DNA of 64,000 bases from positions 1,349,836 through 1,413,835 of the forward strand of contig BROE01000019.1 in the NCBI GenBank assembly GCA_036571765.1, read 5' to 3'. Under the pieces are notes generated by a model that was given only the letters and a program-made list of their open reading frames with translations, had not been told where the DNA came from and ran no database searches. Positions 10,803-21,235 of the stretch are shown in pieces; positions within the stretch are counted from its first letter, which is position 1, and each line of letters starts with the position of its first letter. Both the position numbers and the translations under genes were made by a program. The DNA comes from Plecoglossus altivelis (lineage: Eukaryota > Chordata > Actinopteri > Osmeriformes > Plecoglossidae).

Positions 10803-11160
10803 GAGCAACCTGTGCATACCAACGAGAACACTCATGAATAGTACAGGCCAGGTCTAACCTCTCTGAAATTACCATTGTCTCACCGTCGATGCATAGACAC
10901 CCTTTTTGAAGTTTCTCTAAATTGTTTTATTATTTTCCTTTTTTTCTCTTTATTAGGAAAAAGACACCAAGTTTCAGGCACTTGTGTATGCCGCAGCTGA
11001 AATGCTGCACAAGCACAAACACTTTAATTGGCTTATGCCACCTTTTTTACATGCATATTATAAATAGCGGGGCTGTGTTTATTTATTTCTCCGTTTGTTT
11101 GTATGTTCCATTAAGGCTCTGTGTTGATCCACCTGCAAGGGGCTCCTGTGAGTCACCCCG
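10803..11160. other. AT-rich unique stretch
   Basis: Non-repetitive DNA with T-rich runs near 10921-10955. No coding or transposon signature was identified. Confidence 0.4.
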
Positions 11161-11164
11161 CCAC

Positions 11165-11460
11165 ACGATGAGAGGAGGACAGGGATGCCCACAGGAGCTG
11201 CTCCGGACTGGGGCTGCAGGCTGGGTGACTGAGGCTAGGGGACTGAGGCTTGGGGACAGTGGCTAGGGTGGGAAACTGGGGTTGGGGGACAGTGGCTAGG
11301 GGTGGGAGACAGGCTGGGGGGCTGAGGCTGGGGGACTGAGGCTGCGGGACTGAGGCTGCGGGACTGAGGCTGGGGCTGGGGGACAGTGGCTAGGGGTGGA
11401 AGACAGGCTGGGGGACTGAGAATGGGGGACTGAGGCTGGGAGTCTGAGGCTGGGGGTGAT
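11165..11460. repeat. G-rich minisatellite, about 14-bp unit
   Basis: Repeats of GAGGCTGCGGGACT and variants (GGCTGGGGGACTGA), interspersed with a longer unit containing GGCTAGGGGTGGGAGACAG. Runs of three or more Gs recur at short intervals on the plus strand, so G-quadruplex formation is possible. Confidence 0.9.
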
Positions 11461-11859
11461 AGATTGAAAAAGAGAGGCCCAGCCTGGGGCTATAGGGCAT
11501 TCCGGCAACAGCATCAAGTTCAATACATCAATGAAACAGGGGGCATTGAGGGGGCGCTAGATGGAGCGTAGAATGTCTCAGAGAAAAGAATTAGCTGGTT
11601 GCAGAGGGGAAAAAACACTGAACGGTTCAACTTTTTGGTGACGCTGAAGCACATCGATAGACAATGAAAACAAGTACGCTAACAGCTAACGAACTTACGC
11701 TAACAGCTAACGGACATCTTAGCACTGCGCATCGCTGTCCACCATGTCAACTTGGCCACACAGCATCGAGCTCATTACTAGCGTCGTTACAGAGCGTTTA
11801 ATATTTTCACTGCTGCATGTCTGAAGGCCCCATAAGACTTTGGGGGGGGGGGGCTGCGG
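11461..11859. other. Unique stretch between two related minisatellites
   Basis: Non-repetitive except for a tandem GCTAACAGCTAACG duplication at about 11678-11712. No gene recognised. Confidence 0.4.
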
Positions 11860-12035
11860 GCTAAAGGCTGACAGATTGATGCGAGGGCTTGGGGCTGGAG
11901 GGATTAAGGCGCAGGCTAGCGCTGAGAGGATGAGGATGAGGCTGGAGCAAAGGCTTGGGGCTGGAGGACTGAGGCTAGGGGGTTAAGATTCGGAGCAGGA
12001 GGACCGGGGGCTTGGGGGGGTGAGGCTGGGGCTGT
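11840..12035. repeat. Degenerate G-rich minisatellite, related to 11165-11460
   Basis: A G-run at 11841-11851, then repeated GGGGCTGGAGGACTGAGGCT-like units. The unit resembles the upstream array, so the two are probably parts of one older array split by about 400 bp of unique DNA. Confidence 0.75.
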
Positions 12036-12199
12036 CACCAGGTTAGCAACAGTAGCATGAGTCAGCCAACAGACAGGAGCATGGGAACATTTCAGCATAG
12101 TGCCATGTTCCCTTCCCAGCCTACTGTCAGATCAGATAGGACCAGAGGAAGAGCGGACTTCGGCGGCCATAACTCCTCAGACAGCAGCCAATTAAAAAA

Positions 12200-12226
12200 A
12201 CACACACACAAACACACACACACACA
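12200..12226. repeat. (CA)n microsatellite
   Basis: CA array with AAACACAC interruption. Confidence 0.88.
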
Positions 12227-12338
12227 GTGAGCCAAAATGGGCCAATTATAAAGAGGAGGTTCAACATAGAAGTACAGTGAGGCGCAGACCCCCCCCCCTC
12301 CACTCCTCCCCACACCTCCCCCCCCCACCTCCGCGGTC

Positions 12339-12695
12339 ATGGGTAAGTTTAAGGGGAATGTTGTGGACGAACGTGCACGTGAAAAGGGAGCGCGGGCACA
12401 GCGGGAACTGGATCTGGCTTTGACAGAGGGCTACAGTACAGCGGGCTCTATATATCAAGCACGGAGGAGGACACACACACAAACTGGGCCTGAGTCTTCA
12501 AACAAAACCGGGACAGCCAAGCAACCCCTCCCTTCAAAGCAATGCGGGGGACGTGGGGGGAGGGGGCTTACGCTGGCGGCTTACGCTGCCACGATAGGAG
12601 GAGATGGACAAAGTTCTCTCCCCACCCCCTCCCAACCTCAGGCCACCCCCTCTCTCTCTACCCCGCCTGTCCGTCCTGGTGCTCACCACCGCTGA
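12339..12695 (+). other. 118-codon open frame of unknown significance
   Basis: It opens with an ATG in fair context (G at -3, G at +4). The first 45 residues, beginning MGKFKGNVVDERAREKGARA, are not low complexity; the rest is Pro/Ser/Gly-rich. No domain is recognised. GTAAGT directly follows ATGG, so the same spot could be a splice donor or simply chance. CACGTG lies at about 12375. I would not count this as a gene without transcript evidence. Confidence 0.15.
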
Positions 12696-13170
12696 CAGGT
12701 TGCTAAGATACATTGATGGGCTCGTTGGCAGACAGCGTTTGAGATGAACAGCAAGAGAGAGAGGGGAAAGAGAGCTAGAGAGAGAGAGAGAGAGGGCCTA
12801 CGATAGAGACAGCAAGAGACAGAGACAGTGAAAGCGGGAGAGCGAGCGAGCAAGAACTTATTAAGGGATATAACAGCAATCAGATCAGACAGGATTGGCT
12901 GGGGTTGCGTGGCCAGCGCTCGTCTGATTGGAACAGAAGAACGGCCGTGACAGGAAGATGTGCGTGGGATCACAAATGTCACCTGAACAGGAAGGTGCCT
13001 GTCACTACCAATACAGACCAGGGCAGGTGACGGACGAACGACTATTAAGGTAGATCAGAGAGAGAAGACGAGTCGAAGGCCTTTTCTAATCAACCGGAGA
13101 TCCCCGGCTGTCCTCCTCGGCTGGTTATTAACTGCTGGTTATCTGGTTCTGACAGAGCTGTCCACACAGG
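12696..13170. other. Unique stretch with a short (GA)n
   Basis: Contains a (GA)n block at about 12775-12795. From 12850 to 13140 the sequence is unique and enhancer-like in composition, with GATTGG and TTATTAAC motifs. No coding exon was recognised. Confidence 0.35.
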
Positions 13171-13177
13171 TCACTGA

Positions 13178-13320
13178 CTTACAGGAGGGAGGGGGAGGGA
13201 GGGAGGTGGGAGGGAAGGAGGGGGCAGAGGGAGTAGGGAAGAGTAGGGAGGGAGGGAGGGAGAGAGGGAGAGAGGGAGGGCAGGGAGAGAAAGAGGGAGG
13301 GAGGTGGACAGGGAGGAAGA
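13178..13320. repeat. (GGGA)n purine tract
   Basis: GGAGGGAGGGAGAGAGGGAG-type repeat, all purine on the plus strand. Confidence 0.85.
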
Positions 13321-13483
13321 ATATTGTATGGACTACATCTCTGGAAACAAATTGAGGTGCAAGAAATTGGGACAGCATGTTCTATATGAGAGATAATGGG
13401 ATAACTTCAGAACCTGGGAGAGAGAGTCCGAAAGCAAGGGAGATATGGCTGAACTGGTTAGGAGATATACTGGGGTACAAGGT

Positions 13484-13532
13484 AGGAGGTGGGAGAGAGA
13501 GGAAGAGAGAGAGAAAGAGAGAGAGAGAGGGC

Positions 13533-13580
<48 letters not shown>

Positions 13581-13680
13581 CACTTGAGAGAGAGGATGGG
13601 TAGATGGGGGAAGAGCATGAGAGGAGTTGAGGAAACAAGGGGGGAAGGGAGACAGCCAAAGAGACAGAGAGAGGCCGAGA
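13484..13680. repeat. (GA)n purine tract
   Basis: Pure and near-pure GA, with the longest uninterrupted block at about 13551-13579. Confidence 0.88.
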
Positions 13681-14210
13681 AATAGATGATTGACCTATAC
13701 TGCTGGGTCAATACCAGACTTTGGACGTCAGTGGGAGCACATACAGTGCACACAAGCCCAGAGCCTCACACCAACTGACAAAACTCCAACCAACTGACAG
13801 TGTTCTGCTCTTCCCCACAGAGAGACTTCTACTGGCGGAGAGGAGGAAAACTTTGTGCTGGAAACCGGAAAAAATACATAAATTTCACATTCATGAGAGT
13901 CCGTAGTGAGATGGGGTTGAACAAAAACACAGTCTCAGCTCCCTAGTGGCAGAGACAGGAGACTGGTGCTGACAATGCCTTGCTAATGACTACCACCCAC
14001 TTTGGCTCCATCTCTCCCTGTCTCTCCTTCCATGCCTCTCCCGTGCTATAACGTCAACTTAGCTGCGAGTGAGGTGATGCTGCTGACTCGTGCCAAAAGT
14101 AGCGCAATATACCCACGCACAGGGGCACGCACGCGGAAACGCCGCTGAGAGAAAGAGCGTGCAGCTGCAGACACGCGGGCTATCTCACACGCACACACGC
14201 ACGCACACAC
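13681..14210. other. Unique stretch without a gene call
   Basis: Non-repetitive apart from a CACGCAC-rich patch at 14190-14210. An acceptor-like CTGCTCTTCCCCACAG is followed by GAGAGACTTCTACTGG at 13820, but the frames after it give no recognisable protein. Confidence 0.35.
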
Positions 14211-14382
14211 ATCTTTCTGTACGAGAATGGCCACAGTGCTTGACTGATTACCAAGAAACCAAGACCTACTTTTGTAAAAAAAAAAAGATTATATTCATCA
14301 GATTGTGGCCAATCAAAGCTGTGATTTAGTGTCTGGGGGCTAGTTCCCGCTAGGCCGAATTATCGCCACCTCATAATCAAGT

Positions 14383-14811
14383 GTGAAATTAAGAAATGAC
14401 GGGATAATTTTTGTCGCGACCTTCTTCCAACCTCAATTAAAGTCCACATTATCCACCATTAGCATCTATCTGAAAGTCTGTCATGGAGTAACCGTAGTAT
14501 TTGGAGCGTTTGACAAAAGAGCGACATCAAACGATCAGATAACGAAAGACTCAAGTCTCAGTAGTGATGACACAGCAGTGGTCGTTGCAGTCCTCGCACG
14601 TTACTACACTGCTCCGTTTGACAGGGAAGTGACAGACACGAACTATCGCTTTCGTCAATGTCAAATGTACAATAGTTCACTGCAACAGCAGAAGTCGTTC
14701 AAGCAATGCTTTTCAAGGCTCTCGACTACATCACATTCGCATACAGCAAGTATAACGGAACGCACAAACTGTGTATCTTATGGACAATGCAAGTTACGCG
14801 TACGCCACTGA
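14383..14811 (+). other. 142-codon open frame in unique CpG-bearing DNA
   Basis: The longest open frame in this window that is not low complexity. It runs from an ATG at 14383 to a TGA at 14809-14811 and includes FDKRATSNDQITKDSSLSSD. No domain, signal peptide or membrane segment is evident. Codon content alone cannot tell it from chance in CpG-rich DNA, or from a piece of an old transposon. Confidence 0.15.
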
Positions 14812-14866
14812 CCGCATGAGCCTTTAGTCTACTGTAACATGTAGTAATGTGCTGTGTTCAACTTTG

Positions 14867-14956
14867 TTACCTCCTGCGTATATCGTCCACATAGGGGATC
14901 ACATAAGAATCCTCTCGCAGAAACTCGTCAAGGTCTGGTAAGTGGTCCGCCATCTT
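14867..14956 (-). other. Possible minus-strand first coding exon
   Basis: Minus-strand ATG at 14953-14951 in the context AAGATGGCGG, which matches the YY1-type start motif of many vertebrate promoters. Twenty-seven codons follow (MADHLPDLDEFLRED...), ending in AG|GTAACA, a usable splice donor at 14871/14870; without splicing a TAA follows at once. The flank at 15060-15200 is CpG-bearing. Against this, the plus strand reads TGTTCGAGTCC at 14972-14982, a polymerase III B-box-like string, so an old tRNA-derived SINE is an alternative. Protein not recognised. Confidence 0.25.
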
Positions 14957-15039
14957 ACAGCGAGCCTGCAGTGTTCGAGTCCAGGCATACACTGGTAAAC
15001 AGATGAGTATGTGCAGTGTTCTAAAACCTCGTCTTTACA

Positions 15040-15210
15040 GTAGCCTACACTGTCAACGTTTTCGGGTCTCTGAAAAGGGCAAAGGGGCGTGTATCAGCTG
15101 AGCTACACGTCCGTGTCCGGCCAACTGCGACACTCCCCCTATTGCGCAATCGATGTTCAATCCTAAAACATTCGCGTGCCCAACGGCGGCCTGGAAGTGT
15201 TTTACTCCAC
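15040..15210. promoter_or_regulatory. CpG-bearing segment, possible promoter
   Basis: CpG-rich unique DNA just upstream (minus-strand sense) of the possible first exon at 14951. It would suit a TATA-less promoter. No core element is diagnostic. Confidence 0.2.
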
Positions 15211-15369
15211 ATAAAATTAGCCGGTGAACAAACAAATATATATATGAGCCGAATATTAGTGTTTCGGAACGGTTTATAAACAATTAGTCTGCTCAGACCC
15301 ACAAGGCGTTTCTTGGGATCTGTACAGTCAGGGCCCAGCCCAATAACAAATAATTAGTTGCAAGAGAAA

Positions 15370-15605
15370 AACTGGCAAACGCAGGGATATTGCCGTGGGT
15401 GTACTTCTATCCATATAATGCGAGTGTTGGTTCCAAAACTGTTTTTAAGTTACAGGGATGACTTCCTCCTACTGTCCTTGTGCTTGTGTTGTTCTCTCCT
15501 TATTACGCATCTCTCTTGTTCTTTCTACCTGTCTCTACACACAGTAAATTCTGTGCTTGTATATCTTGCATGGCGAATAAAACCGATTCTGATTCTGATT
15601 CTATC
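15370..15605 (+). mobile_element. 3' end of a non-LTR retrotransposon (LINE/SINE tail)
   Basis: The sequence ends in GCGAATAAAACCGATTCTGATTCTGATTCT at about 15571-15601: AATAAA followed by short TTCTGA repeats. That is the characteristic 3' tail of L2-like and related fish LINEs and their SINE partners. Only the 3' untranslated end is visible and no reverse transcriptase frame precedes it. The 5' limit is approximate. Confidence 0.65.
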
Positions 15606-15670
15606 CATCTCCTACCTGCAACCCCCCCCCCTGCTGTTGGCCTGAATTTATGCTCTCCTTTCCTTTTTCT

Positions 15671-15712
15671 AGAGAGAGAGAGAGCGTGTGTGTGTGTTGG
15701 GGGGGGGGCGGT
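15671..15712. repeat. (GA)n, (GT)n and G-run compound
   Basis: GAGAGAGAGAGAGCGTGTGTGTGTGTT followed by a nine-G run. Confidence 0.85.
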
Positions 15713-16077
15713 ATGCATCCGCTCTAACTGCTGCGGAGAACACAGACAAGGCGTTTGACTCTGCCTGACATACTGAGAGTGCTACATCCATACTACCTCC
15801 AGTTGTATGGACTTAATGTTTTGCGACACGGTAGGCCACTGCAGTGACCACAAGAGGGGGCACTCACGCAGGGCCGGCTCCCTGTCCTCTCCTCCGTCTC
15901 TCCGTAGAGCCCTGCTCACAGGCTCGCTGAGGCTCGACGCTGAGTCTACGGTTTGGGCAATGGCAGCGTTGGCGCTGAATTACATTTACTGTACTAGCCG
16001 AGTGGGTGGGCGCGTGCACATGGGCGCGGGCGCGTCTCTCAAGCCAGGAGGGAGACAGACATGTCATTGACAGAGGG

Positions 16078-16160
16078 TGAGGGACAGGGAGCGAGGAGGA
16101 GAGAAAGAGGGAGGAAGAGAGTAGGAGAGGTGTTTGTGAAAGGGAGAGAGAGACTGAGAC
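16078..16160. repeat. Purine-rich GA/GGA tract
   Basis: Short GA-rich low-complexity tract. Confidence 0.7.
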
Positions 16161-16599
16161 ACGGCATATCCGAGCCGACTGACTGAATTAAACTGTTTGT
16201 TTTGCATCTTTGAAAAACACAACAGATTGCCTGCGAGCTGTCAGACTCCACTATTTGCGGTGTGTGCGCGTGCAGGCATGTGTGTGTGCGAACTCGGCAA
16301 TCCATGCGGTTGTGCGTTCTCTGTCGTGATCGTGGGGCCAACCAGGAAACAGAGAGCAAGCGATAGGGAATTGATTGGTTTGTCTTGTGCTACACAGACA
16401 GAAGCCCCTCCTCAACCCCCCCAGCCCCACCGACGCCGCTCCCCTTCAATCACAGTGCGCAGCGCAGACGTGAGGAAGAGCAGCATGGAGACAATGAAGT
16501 GTCCGACCCCTGAGGGCCTGGATCAATGGGCCGGCCATCGGACTGGCAGGTGACGGACAGGTGCTCCAGACCGATCGCTTAAGTTTCTCTCTGCGCTTG

Positions 16600-16625
16600 T
16601 GTGAGTGTGTGCAAGTGTGTGTGAA

Positions 16626-16656
<31 letters not shown>

Positions 16657-16685
16657 AGGGTTGTACGTGTGTGGATGCGTACATG
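16600..16685. repeat. (GT)n with 16-17-base G run
   Basis: GTGTGTGTGT leads directly into an uninterrupted G run at about 16640-16656, then GT-rich sequence. Confidence 0.92.
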
Positions 16686-16689
16686 TGTG

Positions 16690-16835
16690 GGTGCGTGGAG
16701 GCCGTTGCCCAGGGCTAAGCAGAGATGGGAGTAGCAGCTATCTATCACCGTTGAAGCTACTAACTGTGATGAGGGCACATTAATCTGGGCGCAAGAGCCA
16801 AGAGGTACGGCAATAGGATTCATTACGAGTGAGGA
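16690..16835. promoter_or_regulatory. Enhancer-like unique island
   Basis: Non-repetitive sequence between a G-run and a (CT)n array, with TAACTG, ATTAATCT (TAATCT at 16783-16788) and CATTAC homeodomain-type motifs. Conservation was not testable here. Confidence 0.25.
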
Positions 16836-16845
16836 GAGTGGGAGG

Positions 16846-16855
16846 GGTTCTCTCT

Positions 16856-16925
<70 letters not shown>

Positions 16926-16965
16926 CTCTCTCTCATTCTCTCTCTCCTTTCTCTCTCTCCTGCCC
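16846..16965. repeat. (CT)n microsatellite
   Basis: Nearly 60 bp of uninterrupted CT from about 16864, plus interrupted flanks. Both strands read as Leu-Ser or Arg-Glu repeats. Confidence 0.95.
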
Positions 16966-17057
16966 CTACCCGCTTCCTGTCCAAGTAATTCTTGCTGTGT
17001 CTCTCCCGATGTCTCTCGGGCTCTATCTCTCTCTTTCCCTCTCTTGCTTACTAAATC

Positions 17058-17110
17058 ACAAACACACACACATACACACACACACACACCCCTCTCACAC
17101 CCACACCCAC
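17058..17110. repeat. (CA)n microsatellite
   Basis: CA arrays with CATACAC and CCCTCTC interruptions. Confidence 0.88.
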
Positions 17111-17129
17111 ATTCCCCCAGGCGGTGTTG

Positions 17130-17940
17130 GGCAGGCTTAACACCCTACTGGGAGCCCTTACACAGGCTGGCTCCTGCCTACAAGGTCCAGATATAGACCC
17201 CCTGCTGGTCAATAGGCGGGCTTGATCTCATAGTGTGCAGGCATTGACATCCATCTCCCATTTCATCTTTTTAATCTCCATTCATCTGGTCTCATCATTC
17301 TGAAATACGCACGTGCATTGCGATAAATATTTATGATTTCATGTGTTCGCAGTAGGTCCTGCTAGTGTCGTAGTCGTAGCTCGTACACAGCAGAGCAGGC
17401 TGGCGTCTGAGACGCGCGTGGGTGCGTTTGATTTGAATCCTCACTGTGGTTTATCTTTACTTTCCATCCTTATTTCCTTGGTCTCTCTGAAGCAAGTGGT
17501 CCACAAGTGTTGGAAAGTGTTTCTCCCAGTTGTGCTTCCCCCAAACCAAACCTTTTTTTAGCAGAACAGACGGCTAAACCCGGAGACGGAGATGGCACTA
17601 CACTGAGGAGGACTGCCTCTCTCTCCTTGTAACTATGGAAACAAAGAACAGGGCATAGGTTACCAAACCAGACTTGTGAATTATGTGTAAATTAGAGCTT
17701 CGACTTGAACAGCTCTCTATTGCTAAATGTCTTCCGTGAAACTGAGTTTGTCAGGAAAAAAAATACTGGGCATGGGGCAGTAGAAACTATTTCTAACCAA
17801 ACATTAGTCCCCAGACAGTGCTGAACACCAGGTGTTGTCAGACAGAGGGGAGTCGTAGAAAAATGGAAGCTGAATAAAGCCTTGGGTCTGTTACAGGCAC
17901 ATGGCTCCAATACCTGTTATACGTTAAGGGTTAAGGTCAG
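17130..17940. other. Unique stretch without a gene call
   Basis: About 800 bp of non-repetitive DNA. Frames of about 72 codons at 17343-17561 (plus) and 17692-17910 (minus) have no recognisable domain. No splice-bounded coding block stands out. Confidence 0.4.
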
Positions 17941-17988
17941 TTTATCTTTCTTTCTTTCTCTCTTTCTCTCTCTCTTTCTGTCTGTCTG

Positions 17989-18078
<90 letters not shown>
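17941..18078. repeat. (CTTT)n-(CTGT)n-(CT)n compound microsatellite
   Basis: CTTT units, then five TCTG units near 17978-17994, then an uninterrupted (CT)n of about 82 bp (17997-18078), the longest pure CT array in the window. Confidence 0.97.
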
Positions 18079-18082
<4 letters not shown>

Positions 18083-18720
18083 CCTTCGCTATGACCCTGG
18101 TGAGGCCCAGCAGGGGCCCTCATGCGCTCTGAGATCCCCCAACGCCATGCCGACCGAGCCAGCGGGAGGCTAGGTTTGATCCCAAGGATAATCCCTTCAT
18201 TTGTGGCTGTGCATTTAGAGATTCAAATTGAAACGTAGCGAGCGTCTTTGAAAACCTGCGTCTCAACAGCCTAACCCAAGGTAAATCCCATCTTCTTTCG
18301 CCTTAGTTCAGAGGCTCCTTTCACAGTTCTGCGCTCCGGCACCCAGGAAGCGCATCAAAGACTGCAGTTGGCCTGAGTTCTCCTTGACCTGGTCTGGCCG
18401 CGACAACCGCAGCCAATTAAAATCGGCCGCGTTGCACAAACAAACTGTACCTGGTCTTCCAAAAAGGCTTTAAAGGAGCCGCAAAGTGGTTTTGTTTTGT
18501 GGTACGATGCGGAAGTGCGATGGCCGATGAGGTGTGTTGGTTTGGGGCGAGCCCCCTATTAGCTAGTCACTCCAGCCCTCTGCTTTGCAAATTGTGTTTG
18601 GCGGGAGCGAATCAGCAGAGACCGGTTGTGTTCGCTCGCGGTCAGAAGCCACGCTTGAACTCTGTCATTATGTTGACATGCGCACATTACTGATCACCGG
18701 GAGTAAACCGATGAATTCCA
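18079..18720. promoter_or_regulatory. Unique island with homeodomain-type motifs
   Basis: Non-repetitive DNA with GGATAATCC at 18186-18194 (TAATCC core), CCAATTAAAATC near 18412-18423 and several CpGs. Regulatory DNA is plausible, and no coding exon is recognised. Confidence 0.25.
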
Positions 18721-18964
18721 TAGCTGTCACCGCAGGCTGTTAGGCCTCTGGCAAAGAGGGATACGAGGAATAATAAAGGTAATTAAGAAAGCGATCTAAC
18801 AAAGGCTGTTCTGCTATAACAAGAGATGTCAGCGAACTACAGTGTCGTGGGTGGACATGGAGAGCTTTAGTCACAGAGGAGGTGAAACAATAGCAGGAAA
18901 TAACATGCCAACAAAACAGCAAACCATGTTGGGGACTACAAACTGGACGTCCTCTGGAACAGCA

Positions 18965-19230
18965 AGTGGGCTGCATAGGCCCCGCCCAGATGAAGAGGAC
19001 GTACACCCTCCGGTGATGTCTCAGCTCCTCCCACTTCTGTGCTGGGCAAATCAAACAGGCAGAGAGAGCAGGGTGGGAAGAGAGAGAGGAGCAAAGAGAG
19101 AGAGGAGCAAGGAGAAATCTTCAGAAAGAGAGAGCAGCCGAAAGAGAGAGTAGCAGAGAGAGCTGCAGAGACAAGACACCACACCAGACAAAAAAGTTTG
19201 CTTCTGTTTTTCAACGTCTTGGAGCTACAG
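18965..19230 (+). other. Possible untranslated first exon with GC box
   Basis: A perfect Sp1-type box (GGCCCCGCCC at about 18978-18987) is followed by purine-rich transcribed-like sequence and ends at CTACAG|GTAAGC, a near-consensus splice donor (exon end 19230). Upstream ATGs are not in a sustained, non-repetitive frame, so if it is an exon it is probably 5' UTR. A chance donor is the alternative. Confidence 0.25.
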
Positions 19231-19239
19231 GTAAGCAGT

Positions 19240-20540
19240 GTAAAAGGAATTTAAGCATGAGAAACAGCACCCCCAATTCTTGTTTAGCCGTCCATCTGAA
19301 ACTTGGTTGACCGTGATTGCACAAGTTAAGCCAAAGAGTCTTTCTTGCTTAAGGCGATTGGCTGGAGCAAGATTGCTTGAACACAATTGGCTGGAAAGTA
19401 GCGGGCAGCTCCAAAATGGTGAAATGGCCATTCCTCTGGCGCAGAGCTCTCGGTGTTGCTAAACAACTCTCAGAGGAGCTCATTAGCTTCCACAACATGT
19501 TTATTAGGGACAAAACCTTTCTTCTTAGACCATTTTTTTTTACCTATCGTACCTTTAATGAAGGTTGTTTCTGATGAAACAACTGTCACTTTCACCTCGG
19601 GCATGTGGTTATAAAAAGTAAACACTGCTAATGAATTATTTTGGTTAACATCTTTAAAGTTTGAAGTAGAATGTTTTGTCCCTTATTGTTTTAAATCATG
19701 ATATATTTGTACATTGTATTATAACAGTGATTACATACATCTATTGCAGTTGTAATTTAATTATTCGCTATCGCAAAACACATTGAATCAATAGTTTGTT
19801 TTCCCACCACTTTAAATCAGGATGAGAGGAGAGGTATAGCTAGATAAAAATGTATTGATTAAGTACATCTAGAGGGTGTGGGGCAGGCATGCCTGTATTC
19901 CTTGAAAAATATCTTAGCTGTTGTGTTTATGGGACGAACATTACACCTGGCCAGTTGCCATAATCAGGTGGTTATTGATCGTGTTGTGTATGTTAACATG
20001 TTCGCTGTACTCAAGTGGAACAAGGTTCAAGGTTCACCTAAGATTAGATCAATTTTCCTCCCCACTCCAACTCTCTCTCTCCCATGCTTGTTCTTGATCT
20101 TTTTCTTCGAAGAGTGGAGAGATGGATTTGTGTTTGTGTTATGTAGGGACTTGTAATTCAGTGTTTTTTTTCTTCTTCTGCATGGTTGAAATTGAAAATG
20201 ATGTTTTAGACTTGTGCAGTCAGCGGTATTTGGAGACATGACAGAGAGTGCACGAGTAAATGCGGTAAGGCACACCGTCTTTGAGAAGCCTGAAACGGAA
20301 AAACCCCTCAATAGAAAGTATAGTTGTGGTTTTGTCTGTTGTGTTTATCGTTGGAGATCAGACACGCGCGCACACACCCCACTACCTCCAAGCTTCTGAA
20401 AAGACACGATGCTTGTCTCTCGCCTTCCTTCCTACCTGCTTCCGTTCGCCCTCATCCCTTCTTCCCTAGCCACTCATCCGTTTTCATTCTCCCTCTCCTC
20501 CCTCGTCCAATTCACTTCTTCACGTTGACTCCTTCCTCCT
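19240..20540. other. Unique AT-rich stretch without a gene call
   Basis: About 1.3 kb of mostly non-repetitive, AT-rich DNA. No coding block, RNA gene or transposon end was recognised. From 20400 it becomes pyrimidine-rich and grades into a minisatellite. Confidence 0.45.
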
Positions 20541-20547
20541 TGTGTCT

Positions 20548-20978
20548 CCATCAATCCAACCTCCTCTCTCTTTCTCCATCCAACCTCCTCCCTCTTTCTC
20601 CATCCAATCTCCTCCCTCTTTCTCCATCCAACCTCCTCCCTCTTTCTCCATCCAACCCCTTTCCTCTTTCTCCATCCAATCTCCTCCCTCTTTCTCCATC
20701 CAACCCCCTCCCTCTTTCTCCATCCAATCTCCTCCCTCTTTCTCCATCCAACCCCCTCCCTCTTTCTCCATCCAACCCCCTTCCTCTTTCTCTATCCAAC
20801 CCTAATCTCTTTCTCCATCCAACCTCCTTCCTCTTTCTCCATCCAACCCACGCCCCTCTTTCTCTCTCCAACCCTCTCCCCCTCCCTCTTTCTCCATCCA
20901 AACCTCTCCCCCTACCTCCTTCTCTACGTCCAACCCTCTCCCCCTCCCTCTTTCTCCATCCAACCCCCTCCCCCCTCC
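20548..20978. repeat. 24-bp pyrimidine minisatellite, about 17 copies
   Basis: Unit CTCTTTCTCCATCCAACCTCCTCC with C/T variants; later copies vary in length. Because 24 is a multiple of three and the unit lacks stops, several frames on both strands stay open as 8-residue repeats (SFSIQPPP, PLSPSNLL, MEKEGGGW). These are not proteins. Confidence 0.96.
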
Positions 20979-21094
20979 CGCTGTCCTCTCGGTCTGGAAG
21001 GTGACTGGTATATTGCAGCCTTTGGGGACACACAGGGAATGATGATGTGTCTGGGTTATGCCCCTGCATAGTGATCCACCTCGCAGATACGTAG

Positions 21095-21235
21095 AAGACT
21101 CACACACACACAGACACACACAAAAATACATTTCCATGTACACACTCGCACACATGTACGGCACACGTGTGCACGCGCACGCACTTCACTATACAGAGTC
21201 ACCTAGGCACGTACACGCGCATGCGGACACAAATC
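21095..21235. repeat. (CA)n and CACG-rich patch
   Basis: (CA)n at about 21103-21123 and degenerate CACACG-type sequence to 21230. Confidence 0.75.

Noticed and set aside
14882..14905. YVDD string in the minus-strand reading at about 14.89 kb, resembling a reverse-transcriptase catalytic motif
   Set aside because: The surrounding residues do not fit a reverse-transcriptase palm domain, and a four-residue match is expected by chance.
15089..15110. Minus-strand GTGTAGCTCAGCTGATACACG, similar to a tRNA A box
   Set aside because: No B box follows at a suitable distance in the correct order, and no tRNA fold can be completed.
20324..21164. Frames with regular 8-residue repeats on both strands resembling a structural protein
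   Set aside because: Generated by the 24-bp minisatellite; several frames on both strands are equally open.
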